A stretch of DNA of 64,000 bases from positions 1 to 64,000 of the forward strand of contig JAJXZS010000048.1 of the NCBI GenBank assembly GCA_021779955.1, in the 5' to 3' direction. The position numbers and the translations under genes are program-made. The first letter of the stretch is position 1. Each line of letters opens with the position of its first letter. Source of the stretch: Chloroflexota bacterium. GTDB taxonomy: Bacteria; Chloroflexota; Anaerolineae; Anaerolineales; Anaerolineaceae. Below are positions 1-9,996 of this stretch, piece by piece. The notes beneath the pieces are model-generated. The model saw nothing but the letters and a program-made list of their open reading frames with translations. It did not search any database and had not been told where the DNA came from.

Positions 1-118
1 CGTCGGTGAACGAGATCCCGTCGAGCCGGGGATCGTGTATCTCTCCCTTGACAAGCATTTCGGAGAGTTCCATCCTCAGACGGTCTCCGATCCTTTTCAA
101 TCGAGTTGGGGAAGGCAT
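1..118 (-). CDS. rbfA: Ribosome-binding factor A, partial (C-terminal part outside window)
   Basis: The minus strand starts ATG at 118 and reads a RbfA-like N terminus: basic TRLKRIGDRLRMELSEML, then a segment with IHDPRLDGISFTD. This fits the family pattern of a helix followed by D-P-R-L and a beta strand. RbfA is a KH-fold protein that binds the 30S subunit during late 16S maturation. Only 39 codons are inside the window. It lies 23 bp after infB on the same strand, the usual infB-rbfA order. An AAGGAG stretch lies upstream of the ATG at a somewhat long spacing. Confidence 0.85.
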   Translation of the reverse strand, partial: MPSPTRLKRIGDRLRMELSEMLVKGEIHDPRLDGISFTD

Positions 119-141
119 TTCGACTTTGCTCCTTCTCTTGA

Positions 142-1926
142 TTAGATATTCTTTTCCAGGGTGTAGCACTCTAAAACATCGCCCTCGACCAGATCGTTGA
201 ATCCCTTCAATGAAATGCCGAAGTCAAAACCCTGGCGTACTTCACGCACATCGTCTTTCTCATGCTTCAGCGATGACACTTCGCCATCGAAGATCTTCTC
301 TTCTCCACGCTTCACGCGAATGCGTGCGTTTCGCCGAATTTCACCTTGCGTCACACGGCAGCCTGCGATTGTGCCGACCTTGTTGATCTTGAATAGAGCT
401 CTTACAACTGCCTGCCCAATCGCAACTTCCCGCATTTCAGGCTCGAGCATACCTTTTAATGCCTTTTCGATGTCTTCGGTCATCCGGTAGATAATATCAT
501 AAGTGCGAATCGATACCCCTTCCGAATCCGCCAGGCTTCGAGCAGCACTGTCTGCCTGGACGTTGAATCCAATAACAATGGCTTTTGATGCGGCAGCCAG
601 CATGACATCGCTTTCATTGATATTGCCTGTTTCTGCATGCAGAATATTGATCTTGATCTCCCCTTTGCCAAGCTCGTTCAATTCAGACATGATCGGTTCA
701 AGCGAGCCCTGAACATCGGCTTTGACGATTAGTGGTAACTCGCGGACTTCGCCTGCCTTGAACTTTTGGAAAAGCTCTTCGAGAGTGGCCTTTGGTGCCA
801 GGACCGCGCCTTCACGAATCTCCGTTCGCCTTGTTTCGATCATCGCGCGAGCTTCCTTTTCATTTGGAACGACGCGGAAGAGCTCGCCAGCGGGGGGAAC
901 ATCTCCAAGACCCATAACCTGCAAAGGAGTCGAAGGTCCGGCGCTGCGAATCTTGTGCCCTCGGAAGTCGAACATGGCGCGCAACTTGCCGTAGGTTTCT
1001 CCTGCCAGCACTGTGTCGCCCATCTGCAAGGTGCCATTTTGAACCAGCAAGGTGGCAATGACGCCCTTGTTCCTTTCCACCTGAGCCTCGATGACCGTGC
1101 CTACGACTTTGCCGTTGGGGTTCGCCTTGATATCGATCGATTCGGACACCAACAATACTGCTTCGAGTAAATCGTCCAACCCCTTTTTTTGCTTGGCAGA
1201 AACAGGGACAACGATGGTGTTGCCATCCCATTCATCTGGAACAAGACCATTATCTGCAAGCTGACGTTTGACGAAATCGGGGTTCGCATCGGGTCTGTCC
1301 ATCTTGTTCAATGCAACGATGATGGGCACTCTTGCTGCTTTGGCATGGGCGATCGCCTCACGCGTCTGGGGCATCACGCCGTCATCTGCTGCAACCACAA
1401 GGATGACGATATCAGCTCCCTGGGCGCCGCGAGCCCGCATCGCCGTAAACGCTGCATGGCCCGGAGTATCGAGAAACGTGATGAGGTGACCTTTGTGTTC
1501 AACCTGATACGCGCCAATATGCTGGGTGATGCCGCCTGCTTCGCCTGCCGCAACTTCGGTATGGCGAATCGCATCCAGCAGTGTGGTTTTACCATGATCG
1601 ACGTGTCCCAGGATCGTCACGACAGCTGGCCTGGTCACCAGTTTCTTTGGATCTTCATCGGCGATGAGTTGACGCCAATAAGGGATCTCTCCCTGTTCTT
1701 CGACGATCGTATCTTCTTCAAGCTTCTCGGGAGCGGCTTCAAAACCCAGCTCTGAGGCAACAATGGCGGCAGTGTCGAAATCAACCGTCTGGTTGATATT
1801 CGCCATAACACCATTGGACATTAAGATTTTGATCACCTGAATGGGGCTTGCTTCCATGCGCTGAGCCAAATCGCGTACAGTCAGGCTCGATGGGAATTCA
1901 ATTGTTTTCTGCCCAGTCTCGCTCAT
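142..1926 (-). CDS. infB: Translation initiation factor IF-2 (short form)
   Basis: This 594-residue GTPase delivers initiator fMet-tRNA to the 30S subunit. An N-terminal IF2_N-type segment (residues 10-60) is followed by G1 GHVDHGKT (107-114), G3 DTPGH (153-157) and G4 NKMD (207-210). Domains II-IV follow, with the C-terminal fMet-tRNA-binding domain intact. It is much shorter than enterobacterial IF-2 because the long charged N-terminal linker is missing. The ATG at 1926 has a strong GGAGG Shine-Dalgarno sequence 7 bases upstream. It is part of the nusA-ylxR-infB-rbfA unit, with an unusually long 139-bp spacer after ylxR. Confidence 0.97.
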   Translation of the reverse strand: MSETGQKTIEFPSSLTVRDLAQRMEASPIQVIKILMSNGVMANINQTVDFDTAAIVASELGFEAAPEKLEEDTIVEEQGEIPYWRQLIADEDPKKLVTRPAVVTILGHVDHGKTTLLDAIRHTEVAAGEAGGITQHIGAYQVEHKGHLITFLDTPGHAAFTAMRARGAQGADIVILVVAADDGVMPQTREAIAHAKAARVPIIVALNKMDRPDANPDFVKRQLADNGLVPDEWDGNTIVVPVSAKQKKGLDDLLEAVLLVSESIDIKANPNGKVVGTVIEAQVERNKGVIATLLVQNGTLQMGDTVLAGETYGKLRAMFDFRGHKIRSAGPSTPLQVMGLGDVPPAGELFRVVPNEKEARAMIETRRTEIREGAVLAPKATLEELFQKFKAGEVRELPLIVKADVQGSLEPIMSELNELGKGEIKINILHAETGNINESDVMLAAASKAIVIGFNVQADSAARSLADSEGVSIRTYDIIYRMTEDIEKALKGMLEPEMREVAIGQAVVRALFKINKVGTIAGCRVTQGEIRRNARIRVKRGEEKIFDGEVSSLKHEKDDVREVRQGFDFGISLKGFNDLVEGDVLECYTLEKNI

Positions 1927-2065
1927 AAAATACCTCCGTAAGATGTGCCCCCTGAATTGTGCTGCTGCCTTTCATGCCCTTATCCTTTTAAAGGCGGATC
2001 ATGAGTTCTGCAGCTTTAAGGTTGTGAGCAAGTCTGGATCAGATTAGAGGTTCATGCTGGATTCC

Positions 2066-2389
2066 TCATGCATGACGCTCCGGCTCTTGTGAGGCTGCCC
2101 GATCCTCCGGTGGAATCTTTTGCAGATATTCCATCAGACGCAGGCGGTCTTCCTCTGTCAATTCCCCGCGCAATGCGCGTGAAATTGGTCCTTTAAGTGC
2201 TTGCTCCCAACACGAACGAGTGTTGTGTACATAAGCTCCCCTTCCGGCTACTCTTCCGGTTGGGTCTACTATCACACCTTCAGACGTTCGAACGATACGG
2301 ACAAGTTCCCGTTTTGCGTTCGTCGTCCTGCAGCCGATGCAGGTGCGGTAGGGGATATGTTTCACTCGTTGTGGCGTTTTTTTAGTCAC
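2066..2389 (-). CDS. ylxR: YlxR-family RNA-binding protein (DUF448)
   Basis: This 107-residue basic protein carries the YlxR signature: YRTCIGCR near residues 14-21, then RELVRIVR, DPTGRVAGRGAYVH and a conserved Cys/Trp segment. YlxR proteins are small nucleic-acid-binding proteins encoded between nusA and infB in many Gram-positive and related lineages, and reported links include RNase P and nucleoid-associated functions. It starts 19 bp after nusA, consistent with co-transcription. The C-terminal acidic tail is not conserved. Confidence 0.9.
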   Translation of the reverse strand: MTKKTPQRVKHIPYRTCIGCRTTNAKRELVRIVRTSEGVIVDPTGRVAGRGAYVHNTRSCWEQALKGPISRALRGELTEEDRLRLMEYLQKIPPEDRAASQEPERHA

Positions 2390-2408
2390 CTTGCCTTCTC
2401 ACCAATTT

Positions 2409-4316
2409 CTACTCTTCCCACTCAAAGCCGCTGCCGCGTTTGTGCTTCTTGCGCACTGTTGTAGTGTCGCGATCGGGATCGTATGTGACCTCGACATGCT
2501 TGGATTTCTTCTTGCCTTTCTTTTTCTTCTCGCCAAACTCGTCGGTTTCTTCCTCATCTTCAGTAGCGACGTTTTCAAGAACTTCCGGCCGTAAGGTAAA
2601 GAGCTCTTCCAGAGACGGCTCTTCTTCAGGTTCTTCGACGGTTTTTTGCGCTTCGACTACTTCGGGTACGGTTGCTTCTGCAGGGACCTTTTCTTCAGCC
2701 GGGGTGACAACTTCTTCTTCAACTGGTGCGGTTGAGCTTGCAGGCTCGACTACAGGTTCTACAGACACAGGTGCTGTCTCTGCAGCCAATTTCGCAGCAG
2801 CTTCCTCGACTACCTGGGCTTCAAGCGAAGCCATCAAGTTGGTAATGCTTTCCATTGCGCGAGGTCCGATACCCTGCAACCGGAGAATATTGTCCGAATT
2901 GATCTTCATCTGGATGGCCAGATCGCCCACAGTGGCATGACCGGCTTCCTGAAGCAGATAGGCAACATGCTCGGGCAACCCCGAATCGAGGATGCTGGTC
3001 GTAAATGCACCGGCGGGGATGCCTTGCTTGAGTTCTGCCAGGCGATCCTCTTCCTCTTTCTTCTGCTCGTTGGTCTTGATCGTAGCCTTCCGTTCGACAC
3101 GATCCATGAACTTCGACATGAAATCGTATTCCTCGGGGGTCAATGGACGGCCTTCGGCTTTACGGGCAAGCAATTCTTCAACTTTGGCAGCATTTTCCTT
3201 TTCGGGTTCGACGAGCGCAGCCAAACTAGGATCGTTCTGCAACTTGTACAATGCATCTGAAGTGGCTTCAGGCAAGCTCTTGATATCGATGCGCCAGCTG
3301 GTCAGTTTTGCGGCAAGGCGTGCGTTTTGGCCGTCGCGGCCGATGGCAAGGCTCAACTGATCTTCCGGGACTACGACCGTGGCCGTTTTGCCGCCGCCGC
3401 TGCTCTTTTGCTCGTTGAGGTACACACCGCTGACCCGGGCCGGGCTGATTGCTTTGGCAATGAAAGCAGACGGATCGGGATTCCATTCGATTACATCGAT
3501 TTTTTCCTCATGGAGTTCGCGTACGATTGCCTGAATGCGCACGCCGCGGATACCCACGCATGCGCCTACAGGGTCGATACCCGGTTGGGTTGCAGAAACA
3601 GCGACCTTGGCACGTTGGCCAGGTTCGCGGGCGATCGAACGAATTTCCACGATTCCGTGAAAGATTTCAGGAACTTCATTCTCCAACAGGCGCCGTAGGA
3701 AGTTGCGATGCGTGCGCGATAGGATGATCTGAGGGCCGCGTTGATTGTCTTTAACTTCAGAGATCAATGCGCGAACACGATCGTGAATGTGAAAACGCTC
3801 GCCAGGAATCATTTCCTTCCGCGGCATGCTCGCTTCGGTCTTCATTTCGAGCCCAACGGTGAGTCCCGTGGTGCCCACTGCCTGTACTACGCCGCTGACA
3901 ATCTCGCCAAGCTGCTTGTCGAAATAGGTTAGTTGAGCCTGGCGTTCCGCATCACGGATGCGCTGCTGGATTACCTGACGGGCGGTTTGGGCAGCTACAC
4001 GGCCAAAATCTCCCGGCGTGGTTTCGACGATGATCAGACCGCCGATTTCTGCGTCCGCCTGAACCTTCTTTGCGTCTTCAAGAGACACCTCGGTGATCGG
4101 ATTCTCGACTTCGTCCACCACCTCTTTTTCGGCATAGATGGTTACCTTGCCGGATTCTGTGTCCACGGTAGCTTCGATATGCTGCTGGGCTGATGCGTTC
4201 ACAGAACGGCGGTATGCCGAAATCATTGCCGATTCGAGGGCTTTGAGGATGATCTCTTTAGGCAGGCCTTTTTCTTCCAGTACCTCATTGAAAGCGAGCG
4301 TAAATTCGTTCTTCAT
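2409..4316 (-). CDS. nusA: Transcription termination/antitermination factor NusA with long acidic tail
   Basis: NusA binds RNA polymerase and nascent RNA and modulates pausing, termination and antitermination. The protein has the N-terminal polymerase-binding domain, an S1 domain, two KH domains (GACVGIRGVRIQAI, then GRDGQNARLAAK), a helix-hairpin-helix segment (LQGIGPRAMESI) and a Glu/Val/Ala-rich acidic region ending in a Lys-rich tail. I place the start at ATG 4316 (635 residues), preceded by GGTGGAGAAA. A longer in-frame ATG at 4385 would translate the leader hairpin and is unlikely. No rimP lies upstream; the gene begins its own transcription unit. Confidence 0.96.
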   Translation of the reverse strand: MKNEFTLAFNEVLEEKGLPKEIILKALESAMISAYRRSVNASAQQHIEATVDTESGKVTIYAEKEVVDEVENPITEVSLEDAKKVQADAEIGGLIIVETTPGDFGRVAAQTARQVIQQRIRDAERQAQLTYFDKQLGEIVSGVVQAVGTTGLTVGLEMKTEASMPRKEMIPGERFHIHDRVRALISEVKDNQRGPQIILSRTHRNFLRRLLENEVPEIFHGIVEIRSIAREPGQRAKVAVSATQPGIDPVGACVGIRGVRIQAIVRELHEEKIDVIEWNPDPSAFIAKAISPARVSGVYLNEQKSSGGGKTATVVVPEDQLSLAIGRDGQNARLAAKLTSWRIDIKSLPEATSDALYKLQNDPSLAALVEPEKENAAKVEELLARKAEGRPLTPEEYDFMSKFMDRVERKATIKTNEQKKEEEDRLAELKQGIPAGAFTTSILDSGLPEHVAYLLQEAGHATVGDLAIQMKINSDNILRLQGIGPRAMESITNLMASLEAQVVEEAAAKLAAETAPVSVEPVVEPASSTAPVEEEVVTPAEEKVPAEATVPEVVEAQKTVEEPEEEPSLEELFTLRPEVLENVATEDEEETDEFGEKKKKGKKKSKHVEVTYDPDRDTTTVRKKHKRGSGFEWEE

Positions 4317-4363
4317 GCTTTTGTTTCTCCACCTGAGTTTGTTTCTGATCGGTTCAAATAAAT

Positions 4364-4390
4364 AAGAAAAGTGGGGGGAACCCACTTCTC
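4364..4390 (-). promoter_or_regulatory. Hairpin in the nusA 5' leader
   Basis: On the minus strand AGAAGTGGG pairs with CCCACTTTTCT around a short C-rich loop, between the predicted promoter (4427-4455) and the nusA start codon. It is followed by TTATTTATTT, a poor U-tract, so it may be a pause or weak attenuator. This is inference from sequence only. Confidence 0.4.
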
Positions 4391-4426
4391 GGTGTTAGTG
4401 ACTGTATTGTCTTCCGAACAATCACT

Positions 4427-4455
4427 ATTCTACCATATTACCAAACACGCTGCAA
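4427..4455 (-). promoter_or_regulatory. Sigma70-type promoter for nusA operon
   Basis: The minus strand reads TTGCAG, a 17-base spacer, then TAGAAT. It lies about 110 bases upstream of the nusA ATG. It is the best promoter match in the divergent nusA/alpha-glucosidase gap. Confidence 0.65.
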
Positions 4456-4566
4456 GGTTTCTGTCAAGAGAGGAAGATAATACTTTTGTTAATATCTCCG
4501 CCAAACTCCTTTTTTCTCAAAAGGCAATAGAATAGTATTCACAAGATCATATCACCGAGGTGTGGA

Positions 4567-6168
4567 ATGAGCGATTCGCATTGGTGGCGCAACGGGGTCA
4601 TCTACCAGATCTATCCGCGTTCTTTTGCAGATAGCAATGGCGATGGCATTGGAGATTTGAACGGGATCACAGGCAAGCTGGATTACCTTGCCGAACTGGG
4701 TGTGGATGCCATTTGGCTCTCTCCAATCAACCCATCACCTGATGTCGATTTTGGCTATGACGTCGCCGACTATTATGCGGTTGATCCGAAATATGGCAGC
4801 ATGGCTGACTTCGACCGCTTACTCGAAGAAGCTCACCGGCGCAATATCCATGTGATTCTCGATCTCGTGCTCAATCACACATCAGACCAGCATGAATGGT
4901 TCATCCAGTCCCGCTCGTCAAAAGACAATCCATACCGGTCATGGTATATCTGGCGCGATGGACGCAAGCCGGGCTCAACTCCAAATAACTGGGCATCTAT
5001 TTTTGGTGGTCGTGGGTGGGTATTTGACTCCAGGACAGGCCAATGGTATTACCATATGTTTGCTCCGCAGCAGCCCGACCTCAACTGGCGGCATGAACCG
5101 GTGCGCAAAGAAATGATGAACATCTTCAAATTCTGGCTGGACAAGGGCGTCGATGGCTTCCGTCTGGATGTGTTCAATGAGTACTTCAAAGATGATCAAT
5201 TCCGCGATAACCCCTGGAAGCTGGGAATCCGCCGCTTCGACAGGCAGCAGCATGTCTACGACGCTGATGGGCCTGAAATGATGGGCGTGGTCGAAGAAAT
5301 CAGGTCGATACTCGATCGATATCCTGAACGATACGCTGTGGGGGAAACATACCTTGCGACTCCCGAGCGTGCAGTTGAATATACTGGCGATTCCCGCCTT
5401 CATGCGGCATTTGATTTCTCTTTGCTTCAAAGTAAATGGTCGGCGCAGAGCTTTATGCAGGTCGTTCAACGCTGGGATGCCATGAATATCGGAGATCATT
5501 GGCCGAATAATGTCATGAACAACCACGATAATCCCCGCTCTGCAACCCGTTTTGGCAGAGGCGAGGATGATGAGCGTCTGAAAGTGGCAACCGCTTTTTT
5601 ATTGACGATTCGCGGCACGCCCTTCCTGTATCAAGGCGAAGAAATCGGCATGCGCGATATTCACCTCAAGTGTTCTGAAATGCAGGATCCTGTTGGCAAA
5701 AAGTATTGCCCGGCTCACAGGGGCAGAGACGGCTGCCGCTCACCCATGCAGTGGGATGCCAGTGAATTCTCCGGCTTCAGCCGGGCAAAACCCTGGATCA
5801 AAGTGCATCCCAATCATGTCCTCCGCAACGTCGAAAACCAGAAGCAGGATGCCCAATCGCTGTTTCATTTCTACAAAGATATTCTTCGCCTTCGCAAGAA
5901 TAGCCCGGCACTCCAGGAAGGCATGTTTCAGCCCATCACCTTCGAACCGAAGCGCCTCGTTGCCTACCTTCGGCAGAACGAAACTGAAACCATACTCGTC
6001 GCTCTCAACTTCGGAAGACGCAAGGTACGCTTGGCGCTCGGCTATGAATTGGCAAATCGCGAATGGGAATTGCTGCTTTCGAGCCAGCAGCGCGCGGAGG
6101 TCGGGGTGAAGGATCAATGGCTTCCACTCTCAGGCGAAGAAGCATGCATCATGAAGGCTCGTAATTGA
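4567..6168 (+). CDS. Alpha-glucosidase, GH13 family (oligo-1,6-glucosidase/maltase type)
   Basis: This 533-residue glycosidase hydrolyses terminal alpha-glucosidic bonds in maltose- or isomaltose-like sugars. The N terminus WWRNGVIYQIYPRSF is typical of the GH13 alpha-glucosidase group. The catalytic triad is visible: nucleophile Asp in DGFRLDVFN (about residue 200), acid Glu in AVGETY (about 258) and the stabilising Asp in NNHDNP (about 318). A C-terminal beta domain follows. There is no signal peptide, so it acts in the cytoplasm. The ATG follows a GAGGTG Shine-Dalgarno sequence. It stands alone, divergent from nusA, and ends at a strong terminator. The exact substrate cannot be set from sequence. 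Confidence 0.93.
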   Translation: MSDSHWWRNGVIYQIYPRSFADSNGDGIGDLNGITGKLDYLAELGVDAIWLSPINPSPDVDFGYDVADYYAVDPKYGSMADFDRLLEEAHRRNIHVILDLVLNHTSDQHEWFIQSRSSKDNPYRSWYIWRDGRKPGSTPNNWASIFGGRGWVFDSRTGQWYYHMFAPQQPDLNWRHEPVRKEMMNIFKFWLDKGVDGFRLDVFNEYFKDDQFRDNPWKLGIRRFDRQQHVYDADGPEMMGVVEEIRSILDRYPERYAVGETYLATPERAVEYTGDSRLHAAFDFSLLQSKWSAQSFMQVVQRWDAMNIGDHWPNNVMNNHDNPRSATRFGRGEDDERLKVATAFLLTIRGTPFLYQGEEIGMRDIHLKCSEMQDPVGKKYCPAHRGRDGCRSPMQWDASEFSGFSRAKPWIKVHPNHVLRNVENQKQDAQSLFHFYKDILRLRKNSPALQEGMFQPITFEPKRLVAYLRQNETETILVALNFGRRKVRLALGYELANREWELLLSSQQRAEVGVKDQWLPLSGEEACIMKARN

Positions 6169-6189
6169 CCCGGTCGCACCGGATACAAA

Positions 6190-6213
6190 AAGGCGGAACG
6201 AATCCGCCTTGTT
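6190..6213. terminator. Terminator after the alpha-glucosidase gene
   Basis: AAGGCGGA and TCCGCCTT form an 8-bp stem with a short loop between the converging alpha-glucosidase and Ldh2 genes. The A-run on the left and T-rich right side could serve both strands. Confidence 0.7.
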
Positions 6214-6233
6214 GATTTCAATTGAAACAGTAG

Positions 6234-7334
6234 TCAATCTTGGATTTCACCTTGTTTGATCGGAATCAGTGAAAAAGGTATTCCTAATTTGTCTGCACCT
6301 TCGCGGATTGTGGCAATTGTCGCATCTGAAAGCGGCACACCTTCGATTTCGGCCTGAGCTGCCCGTTGGAACTCTTTTTCGCCGTGGATGTAGATGCGCT
6401 CTTGTCCTGCAGCTTTGGGCGAATTCTTGAGTGCTGTGATCATCTCATCCATATCCTTCTTGAATTCGAAAATATCTCTGAAGGCATCGATGCGCAGCGC
6501 GCCGAAGAAATGCCCGACGTTAGATGGTGAATCCGAGTTAGCTCCAAGGACTCCCTCACCAAAGCCGGCGCCGGCAAGCACTCCGGCAAAGATATCCACC
6601 ATCAAACTCAGGCCGTAGCCCTTGTACCCGCGCAGGTTTTCGGGCCCTCCCAGGGGCATCAAAGCGCCGCCATTCAGCACCTGATCGGGATTTTCGGTTG
6701 GGTTTCCATCGCTGTCGATTCCCCAGCCTGAAGGGATGGGCTTGAGTTTCTTTTGATAAAGTTGAACCTTGCCGATGGGCACGATACTGGTAGCCATATC
6801 CAGGACAAACGGAAGTTGCCCTCGCGCAGGCACTGCAACCGCAATCGGATTTGTGCCAAGCATTGCCTTTTTGCCGTGTGTAGGCGCCATGAGTGGGCTT
6901 GAATTCGTATAGCAAATACCGATCATGTTATGCGGAAGCGCCATCATGGCGTAATATCCTGCGATGCCAAAGTGATTGCTATTGCGTACGGTGGCAAAAG
7001 CGACACTGTTGTCTTTAGCCTTCTCGATGACCATCTGCATCGCCTTGTAGCTGACCGGGTGCCCCAGTCCGTTTCCGCCGTCCAGAGCTGCGGTCGTTAG
7101 TGTTTCGCGCAATGTGGATACCGGAGATTTTGGATCGATCAGCCCTTTCTGAAGCCGCAGACCGTAATAAGAGAATAGGCGAATGATCCCGTGTGAATCG
7201 ACGCCACGCTTGTCCGCAGACAGAAGGACTTCAGCGGCGATCTGGGCATCGCTTTGGGGAACCTCCCATTGTGTGAAGCATTTGATCATGTATTTGCGCA
7301 GGTCTTGTGATTTGAAGTAGTAATAGTGCGTCAT
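6234..7334 (-). CDS. Malate/L-lactate/ureidoglycolate dehydrogenase family oxidoreductase (Ldh2)
   Basis: This 366-residue NAD(P)-dependent 2-hydroxyacid dehydrogenase belongs to the Ldh2 (MdhII-like) fold, which is unrelated to classical LDH. Family marks are RGVDSHGI (43-50), NSNHFGIAGYY (118-128) with the conserved His, NSSPLMAPTHGKK, a LGTNPIAVA segment and GYKGYGLSLMVDI. The family includes malate, sulfolactate, ureidoglycolate and delta-1-piperideine-2-carboxylate reductases, so the substrate is open. It is a single gene with its own upstream region. Confidence 0.88.
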   Translation of the reverse strand: MTHYYYFKSQDLRKYMIKCFTQWEVPQSDAQIAAEVLLSADKRGVDSHGIIRLFSYYGLRLQKGLIDPKSPVSTLRETLTTAALDGGNGLGHPVSYKAMQMVIEKAKDNSVAFATVRNSNHFGIAGYYAMMALPHNMIGICYTNSSPLMAPTHGKKAMLGTNPIAVAVPARGQLPFVLDMATSIVPIGKVQLYQKKLKPIPSGWGIDSDGNPTENPDQVLNGGALMPLGGPENLRGYKGYGLSLMVDIFAGVLAGAGFGEGVLGANSDSPSNVGHFFGALRIDAFRDIFEFKKDMDEMITALKNSPKAAGQERIYIHGEKEFQRAAQAEIEGVPLSDATIATIREGADKLGIPFSLIPIKQGEIQD

Positions 7335-7468
7335 GGCTGCAATTCTCCTGCTTCGGGTCGTATTTGAATTCCATTATGCAATAAAAACCAATGTTCGTCA
7401 AAAATACCGTGTACATGGATCCGTTTTTGCCGATTTGTTAATTCATCTATTCTCGGGCATTCACGCAA

Positions 7469-7501
7469 CACCAGGTGCATTGATTGAAATGCACCTGGTG
7501 T
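7469..7501. terminator. 14-bp hairpin downstream of fhs
   Basis: ACACCAGGTGCATT and AATGCACCTGGTGT form a perfect 14-bp stem with a 5-base loop, 27 bp after the fhs stop codon. There is no U-tract on either strand, so it may stabilise the fhs transcript end rather than act as a canonical terminator. Confidence 0.5.
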
Positions 7502-7527
7502 AATTTGATCATCGTATTTCCAAAGGA

Positions 7528-9456
7528 TCAGCTCAATCCAACGATCTTCCCCGTTTCAAGATCGATATCGATGTCCATGAACACCGGTCTGGTTGGAAGG
7601 CCGGGCATGGTGGCCATAGTTCCCAGCAACGGATAGAGGAAGCCAGCTCCAACAGATGCGCGCACATCCCGAATTGGGATCCGATATCCCTTCGGCACCC
7701 CCTTGAGCGTCGAGTCGTGCGACAGGCTCAAGTGCGTTTTTGCCATACAGATCGGAATCTTGTCGAAACCAAGCCTGGTGTATTCGGCAATTCGTTCTTC
7801 TGCTTCGGGCGAATAATCCACCCCGTCGGCCCCATAGACTTCAGTCACGATTGTTTCGATCTTCTTCTTGATCGGCCAGTCTACTGGATAGAGAAATTCA
7901 AATTTTGAAGGCATTTCGCATGCCTTTACGACTGCTTTGGCCAGGTCGAGCGCGCCTTCGCCTCCCTTTTCCCAGTGCTCGGCAACCACAGCATCGACAG
8001 CGCCTCCCTCCTCCACAGCTGCCTTGCGGATCATCTCCAACTCAGCCATAGTATCGGTAAGGAAGCGGTTGACCGCTACGACCACGGGGATCCCGTATTT
8101 GCGCGCTGTGCCAATGTGGTGAAGCAAATTGGGCAATCCTGCGCGCAGGAGTTCGAGATTCTCGTTGGTGTACGCCGGGTCGAGCGGCTTGCCTGCAACC
8201 ACCTTGGGACCGCCGCCATGCATCTTCAACGCACGGACTGTCGCGACAACAACGACGCAGGAGGGGATCAACTTCGAATACCTGGTTTTGATATCGAAGA
8301 ACTTCTCCATGCCCATGTCCGCGCCAAAGCCGCTCTCCGTGATAACGTAATCTGCGAGCTTCAGTGCGATTTTGTCTGCCAGAATGGAACTGTTACCGTG
8401 CGCGATATTCGCAAATGGACCCGCATGAACAAAAACGGGCGTCCCTTCGACAGTCTGCATCAAGTTGGGTTTGATCGCGTCTTTCATCAGCACAGTCATA
8501 GCACCTGCGACGCCAAGATCTTCCGCTGTGACCGGGTCTCCTGCTTTGCTGATGCCAATGACGATCTTGCCGAACCGCTCACGCATGTCCTTGAGGGAGA
8601 TGGTCAGCGCGAGAATCGCCATGATCTCAGAGGCGACCGTGATATCGAAGCCTGTCTCGCGTGTGAAGCCTTTTTCGTCAGGCCCCTTGCCAATCGTAAT
8701 TCCTCTCAAGAATCGATCCGAGGTGTCGATGACGCGCCGCCAGGTGATTGAATCCGGATCGATATCCAGCCTGCACAACTTGACCCGCTCTTCAGGCGTC
8801 AACTCATCAGGTTCCTTGACCGGAATTCCCAGTTTTTTCAGTCTCGCAATCATCCCCCGCGTGTAGTGGCGTTTTCCCTTCTTGTCGACAGGCAGGAGGC
8901 GGTTGAACAGTTGTTCATCCGTGGCGTCAGCTTCGTGGAACATTCGCGCGTCGATGGCAGCTGCCAGCAGGTTATTGGCGGCTGTGATGGCATGAATATC
9001 ACCGGTAAGGTGAAGGTTGAATTCCTCCATCGGAACCACCTGAGAATAACCGCCGCCTGCAGCTCCACCTTTAATGCCGAAAGTAGGTCCTTGCGATGGT
9101 TGGCGGATGCAAGTAAACACTCGCTTGCCAAGATGAGCCCCGATTGCCTGGCTCAACCCTACGGTTGTGGTCGTCTTTCCTTCACCCAGCGGAGTGGGGG
9201 TGATCGCGGTGACATCGATATATTTGCCGTCCGGAATATCCTTCAAGCGTTCGAGTACTTCGAGCTTCACCTTTGCTTTTGTGTTGCCGTAAAGCTCGAT
9301 CTCTTCGGGAAGTAGTCCAAGCTCTTCAGCGATTTGCGTGATCGGCTTCAGCACGGCCTCCTGCGCAATCTCGATATCGCTGGGCACAGGACTTCGACGC
9401 ATCAGAGGTGATGCTTTGAAAGATTTTGCTCCGGGAATCTTTTGCGAATTGCTCAT
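7528..9456 (-). CDS. fhs: Formate-tetrahydrofolate ligase
   Basis: The enzyme joins formate to tetrahydrofolate using ATP to give 10-formyl-THF. The ATP-binding motif [13 protein letters not shown] sits at residues 87-99, followed by [22 protein letters not shown] (shared family signature, given here as two parts: RQPSQGP and [12 protein letters not shown]). [14 protein letters not shown] and the C-terminal [13 protein letters not shown] are also family-typical. At 642 residues it is longer than the roughly 555-residue clostridial enzymes and nearer the domain length in C1-THF synthases. It supplies C1 units that MTHFR and MetH, encoded later in this window, could pass to methionine. Confidence 0.96.
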   Translation of the reverse strand: MSNSQKIPGAKSFKASPLMRRSPVPSDIEIAQEAVLKPITQIAEELGLLPEEIELYGNTKAKVKLEVLERLKDIPDGKYIDVTAITPTPLGEGKTTTTVGLSQAIGAHLGKRVFTCIRQPSQGPTFGIKGGAAGGGYSQVVPMEEFNLHLTGDIHAITAANNLLAAAIDARMFHEADATDEQLFNRLLPVDKKGKRHYTRGMIARLKKLGIPVKEPDELTPEERVKLCRLDIDPDSITWRRVIDTSDRFLRGITIGKGPDEKGFTRETGFDITVASEIMAILALTISLKDMRERFGKIVIGISKAGDPVTAEDLGVAGAMTVLMKDAIKPNLMQTVEGTPVFVHAGPFANIAHGNSSILADKIALKLADYVITESGFGADMGMEKFFDIKTRYSKLIPSCVVVVATVRALKMHGGGPKVVAGKPLDPAYTNENLELLRAGLPNLLHHIGTARKYGIPVVVAVNRFLTDTMAELEMIRKAAVEEGGAVDAVVAEHWEKGGEGALDLAKAVVKACEMPSKFEFLYPVDWPIKKKIETIVTEVYGADGVDYSPEAEERIAEYTRLGFDKIPICMAKTHLSLSHDSTLKGVPKGYRIPIRDVRASVGAGFLYPLLGTMATMPGLPTRPVFMDIDIDLETGKIVGLS

Positions 9457-9636
9457 GGGTTATCTCCTTCACTAATCAATATTAAGATTAAAGACCTAAT
9501 TGAGGGGAAAATCAAGTAGAAGCTTCAGGATTGGTCAATTTGGCCGAAGATGTTCTACAAAAAGGTCGATTTCCGTAAATTAACCCTTGACTTTTCATCA
9601 AATTGCATGAATACGTGCGAAATTCGTATATGGATA

Positions 9637-9645
9637 TGCTATAAT
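9637..9645 (+). promoter_or_regulatory. Extended -10 promoter for the small zinc-ribbon gene
   Basis: TGCTATAAT is a perfect extended -10 (TGnTATAAT). No clear -35 is needed for this class. It lies 46 bases before the ATG at 9692. Confidence 0.6.
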
Positions 9646-9691
9646 GCAACTTGTAAGAACTATATCTGCCGTACTCAAAAGGAGGATCAAC

Positions 9692-9838
9692 ATGGCGGAA
9701 ATGGCTTATTGCATGAAAGAAAAGAAGAAACAACCGATGGTGAATGTCGAGACCGTCACCATGAAAAATGGCCGCAAAGCATTGAAAGGCAAATGCGCGG
9801 TTTGCGGCACTGGAATGTACAAGATTCTGGGCAAATAA
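9692..9838 (+). CDS. Small Cys-pair protein (DUF5679-like)
   Basis: This 48-residue protein starts at an ATG with a near-perfect AAAGGAGG Shine-Dalgarno sequence. The sequence is Lys-rich with one early Cys (CMKEKK) and a C-terminal KGKCAVCGTGMYKILGK. The CxxC pair with Gly/Lys context suggests a half zinc ribbon. Similar tiny proteins grouped as DUF5679 are frequent in Chloroflexota and have no assigned function. The strong promoter, strong ribosome binding site and own terminator imply high expression. A longer frame exists upstream but lacks a ribosome binding site. Confidence 0.85.
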   Translation: MAEMAYCMKEKKKQPMVNVETVTMKNGRKALKGKCAVCGTGMYKILGK

Positions 9839-9851
9839 GAAAAGCAAAAAG

Positions 9852-9884
9852 AATCCGCACCCGATCGGGTGCGGATTTGTTTTA
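9852..9884 (+). terminator. Intrinsic terminator after the small zinc-ribbon gene
   Basis: AATCCGCACCCG and CGGGTGCGGATT form a 12-bp stem followed by TGTTTT, 13 bases after the stop codon. Confidence 0.85.
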
Positions 9885-9936
9885 ATTATCATTGAGAATT
9901 CTTCGAGGTATATTTTGATATCGAAATGCTAAATTC

Positions 9937-9996
9937 AGTGGGGCGAGAGGGGGTCGAACCCTCACGATGTCTCCATCGACGGATTTTAAGTCCGTT
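9937..9996. repeat. attL: 60-bp partial copy of tRNA-Leu(UAA)
   Basis: This stretch is identical over 60 bp to 21498-21557, covering the tRNA 3' end, T arm, variable arm and anticodon arm (minus-strand sense), then diverges at TTAACTT. It lacks the D arm and acceptor 5' strand, so it is not a working tRNA. It marks the far end of the integrated element. Confidence 0.93.

Noticed and set aside
7469-7501. Regulator operator upstream of the Ldh2 gene
   Set aside because: The 14-bp stem lies nearer the fhs 3' end and fits a transcript-end hairpin better; no regulator gene is near.
9937-9996. A second tRNA-Leu gene
   Set aside because: Only the 3' 57 bases of the tRNA are present; the D arm and 5' acceptor strand are missing, so it is the att remnant.
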